DNA of 64,000 nt from positions 110,226 to 174,225 of the forward strand of contig CAZRGV010000002.1 of assembly GCA_964599655.1 (NCBI GenBank). Direction: 5' to 3'. The notes under the pieces were generated by a model. It was not told the origin of the DNA. It did not search any database and saw only the letters and a program-made list of their open reading frames with translations. Position 1 is the first letter of the stretch, and every line of letters begins with the position of its first letter. The DNA comes from CAZRGV01 sp964599655 (GTDB taxonomy: Bacteria; Planctomycetota; Planctomycetia; Isosphaerales; Isosphaeraceae). Below are positions 62,570 through 64,000 of this stretch, piece by piece. Made by a program: the position numbers and the translations under genes.

Positions 62570-63465
62570 TCCCTGGCTGGCGACGTGCCGCACTCTCTGG
62601 TCAAAACGAAATGCGATCGTGATTGGATGGGTTGCGGAAAAGGATGTGCTGGTACGCTGTTGGGGATCGTTCCATGATTGGCACGTCGAGCTCTTGTCAT
62701 GACATTGGCAAGGAGTATCAAAAGACGAGTCCACCTCTACGAAATAATTCGCCTTACTCCTTGACCGGGCCATGACATGAGTGTAGCTTGATTCTACTTT
62801 TCTTTACCAGTCCCATTCAGCGACGGTTTGGTCGGTGCGAACGAGGGGCCGATTCTCGAGTTGAGGATTCGTGCGGGACCCATCGCATGAGGCATCTCGC
62901 GATCATTTCTGGCCGGTGGCATAACCGCAGGTCGCATGTGGAGCAGGCCCGTTCGTGCCTTTCCACGCTTGATGCTACTGATCCTCGCCACCTCCATCAA
63001 GCGACTGCTTGGTCAGCGCGGGTTCGCGGTCAATTCATCAGTTGAGGATCTGTCCAGGACTCTTTTCTTGAAGCGTTTCGCGATCATTCCTGGCCAGTGG
63101 CATCGCCGCAAGTCGCATGCGGAGCAGGCCCGTTCGTGCCTTGGCAACCGCTCGCTCCCTCCTCCTTCGATCGTTCATACCTCAATCCCACCTCCCGACG
63201 CTTTTCCGAGCGTGCTCAATCTCAGCCTGTCCGCCGGCACGCCGTGACACCACCTGTGTGGGCGCCCGGTCAGATCGGACTTCAAGCCGCGGCCGGCTTC
63301 CGACAAGGTCGGTGCCGAGTCGTTCCATGACGCGGACGTGACGCACGACTCGAGTGCCTCAGATAGCGATTCCGCGGCACTACCGGGGGGATCAATCCGG
63401 TTCGATAGTGGAGGGCTTCGTGCCATTTGTCCGTTTCATCGTTCATTCCGAGGGGGGAAAAGTCT
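62570..63465. repeat. Non-coding region with degenerate tandem duplication
   Basis: In this 0.9-kb gap, two copies of a roughly 145-bp sequence lie at about 62820-62964 and 63001-63145 (period about 181 bp, roughly three quarters identical by eye). They share, for example, CGCGATCATT, AGTTGAGGAT and GGAGCAGGCCCGTTCGTGCC. Neither encodes a convincing protein. The region lies upstream of the partial DUF1559 gene and must contain its promoter. Confidence 0.7.
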
Positions 63466-64000
63466 ATGAGGCTGCATGTCCGTCGGGGGTTTACCCTGAT
63501 CGAATTGTTGGTCGTCATTGCCATCATCGGCGTCCTGATCGCTCTGTTGCTGCCAGCGGTCCAGTCGGCCCGCGAGGCCGCTCGTCGGTCCCAGTGCACC
63601 AACAACCTCAAGCAGATCGGGTTGGGGCTGCACAACTACCACTCGGCGAATGACGTCTTCCCGATGGGGCAGGCGGGTGCGGCGAATATTATCGACGCGG
63701 GAGCCGGGCACGGCCCGAGCGCGCTGGTGTTCTTGCTGGGGTACATGGAGCAGCAGACGCTGGCCAACGCGTTCAACTTCAACATGGCCGCCGTGATTGG
63801 CGCGGCGGCGAATTACACGGCCATCAACTCGACGGTGTCCCTGACGTCGTTGTCACCATTCCTTTGCCCGTCGGACTCGGGGATGCGCGTGTTCCCGTAC
63901 GGCACGAATTACGGGGCCAGCGTTGGTCCTCAGTTCAACACTTACCCGCGTGTCATCACCTCGCGCGGGGTCGGCGTCGGGCTGTTCGCGTTCCGGGTGG
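63466..64000 (+). CDS. DUF1559 domain protein, truncated by window edge
   Basis: The ATG at 63466 follows AGGGGGGAA. The visible 178 residues open MRLHVRRGFTLIELLVV, a prepilin-type leader. SAREAARRSQCTNNLKQIGLGLHNYHSAND follows in two conserved blocks, then a CPSDSG segment. It is the third DUF1559 paralogue of the window. The C-terminal H-X9-DG region lies outside. It shows the same architecture as the copies at 5.4 and 19.2 kb but differs in the central region. Confidence 0.93.
   Translation, partial: MRLHVRRGFTLIELLVVIAIIGVLIALLLPAVQSAREAARRSQCTNNLKQIGLGLHNYHSANDVFPMGQAGAANIIDAGAGHGPSALVFLLGYMEQQTLANAFNFNMAAVIGAAANYTAINSTVSLTSLSPFLCPSDSGMRVFPYGTNYGASVGPQFNTYPRVITSRGVGVGLFAFRV

Noticed and set aside
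1..64000. tRNA and rRNA genes
   Set aside because: I saw no cloverleaf with a TTCRANNC-type T-arm and no rRNA-like blocks; a dedicated scan would be needed to be certain.

Overview
The window is GC-rich, planctomycete-type DNA, most like family Isosphaeraceae. The evidence is three DUF1559 proteins with prepilin-type N-termini, a DUF1573 protein, and two very large exported proteins that carry an N-terminal LExRxLL motif instead of a signal peptide. A plasmid-type origin (RPA-like Rep with at least 14 direct iterons) and a ParA plus ribbon-helix-helix partition pair lie within 10 kb of each other. The molecule is therefore probably a megaplasmid, or a chromosome carrying an integrated plasmid backbone. 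Assignments are read from sequence motifs; no database search was possible.

Layout. 1-2.7 kb: a partial hypothetical gene, then a two-gene unit of a 411-aa unknown and a 177-aa protein with the HxE...CxxC signature of the cytidine-deaminase fold. 2.8-6.5 kb (minus): DUF1573, DUF1559, a small Cys-rich exported protein, and a C-terminally anchored unknown. 6.8-18.9 kb: a type VI secretion-like module with TssA, TagJ/ImpE, zinc-ribbon/FHA, caspase-like, TssK, TssL and a short TssM-like protein. No tail, sheath or ClpV gene is present. 19.2-21.4 kb: DUF1559 and a beta-carbonic anhydrase.

21.4-29.6 kb (minus): a six-gene operon. A helix-turn-helix/EIIA regulator is followed by HyfB-, HyfC-, HyfE-, HyfF-, HyfG- and HyfH/I-like subunits. 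The large subunit lacks the [NiFe] cysteines and the NuoB/HyfI-like domain lacks all four cluster-binding cysteines, so this looks like a redox-silent, complex I-related ion-translocating complex. 30.2-41.0 kb (minus): a GT4 glycosyltransferase and a 3,078-aa beta-propeller/P-domain/Ig-like/FG-GAP protein.

41.3-45 kb: a 1.1-kb low-GC, repeat-dense non-coding tract, then parA, an RHH partner and a J-domain protein. 45.1-46.8 kb: a decayed IS200/IS605 element abutting an 834-aa cohesin/dockerin-like protein. 49.8-52.2 kb: rep and the iteron origin. 52.5-62.6 kb: an FHA protein and a cell-surface glycan group (GT39, GT2, YfhO-like, GT39). 63.5 kb to the end: a partial DUF1559 gene preceded by a degenerate tandem duplication.
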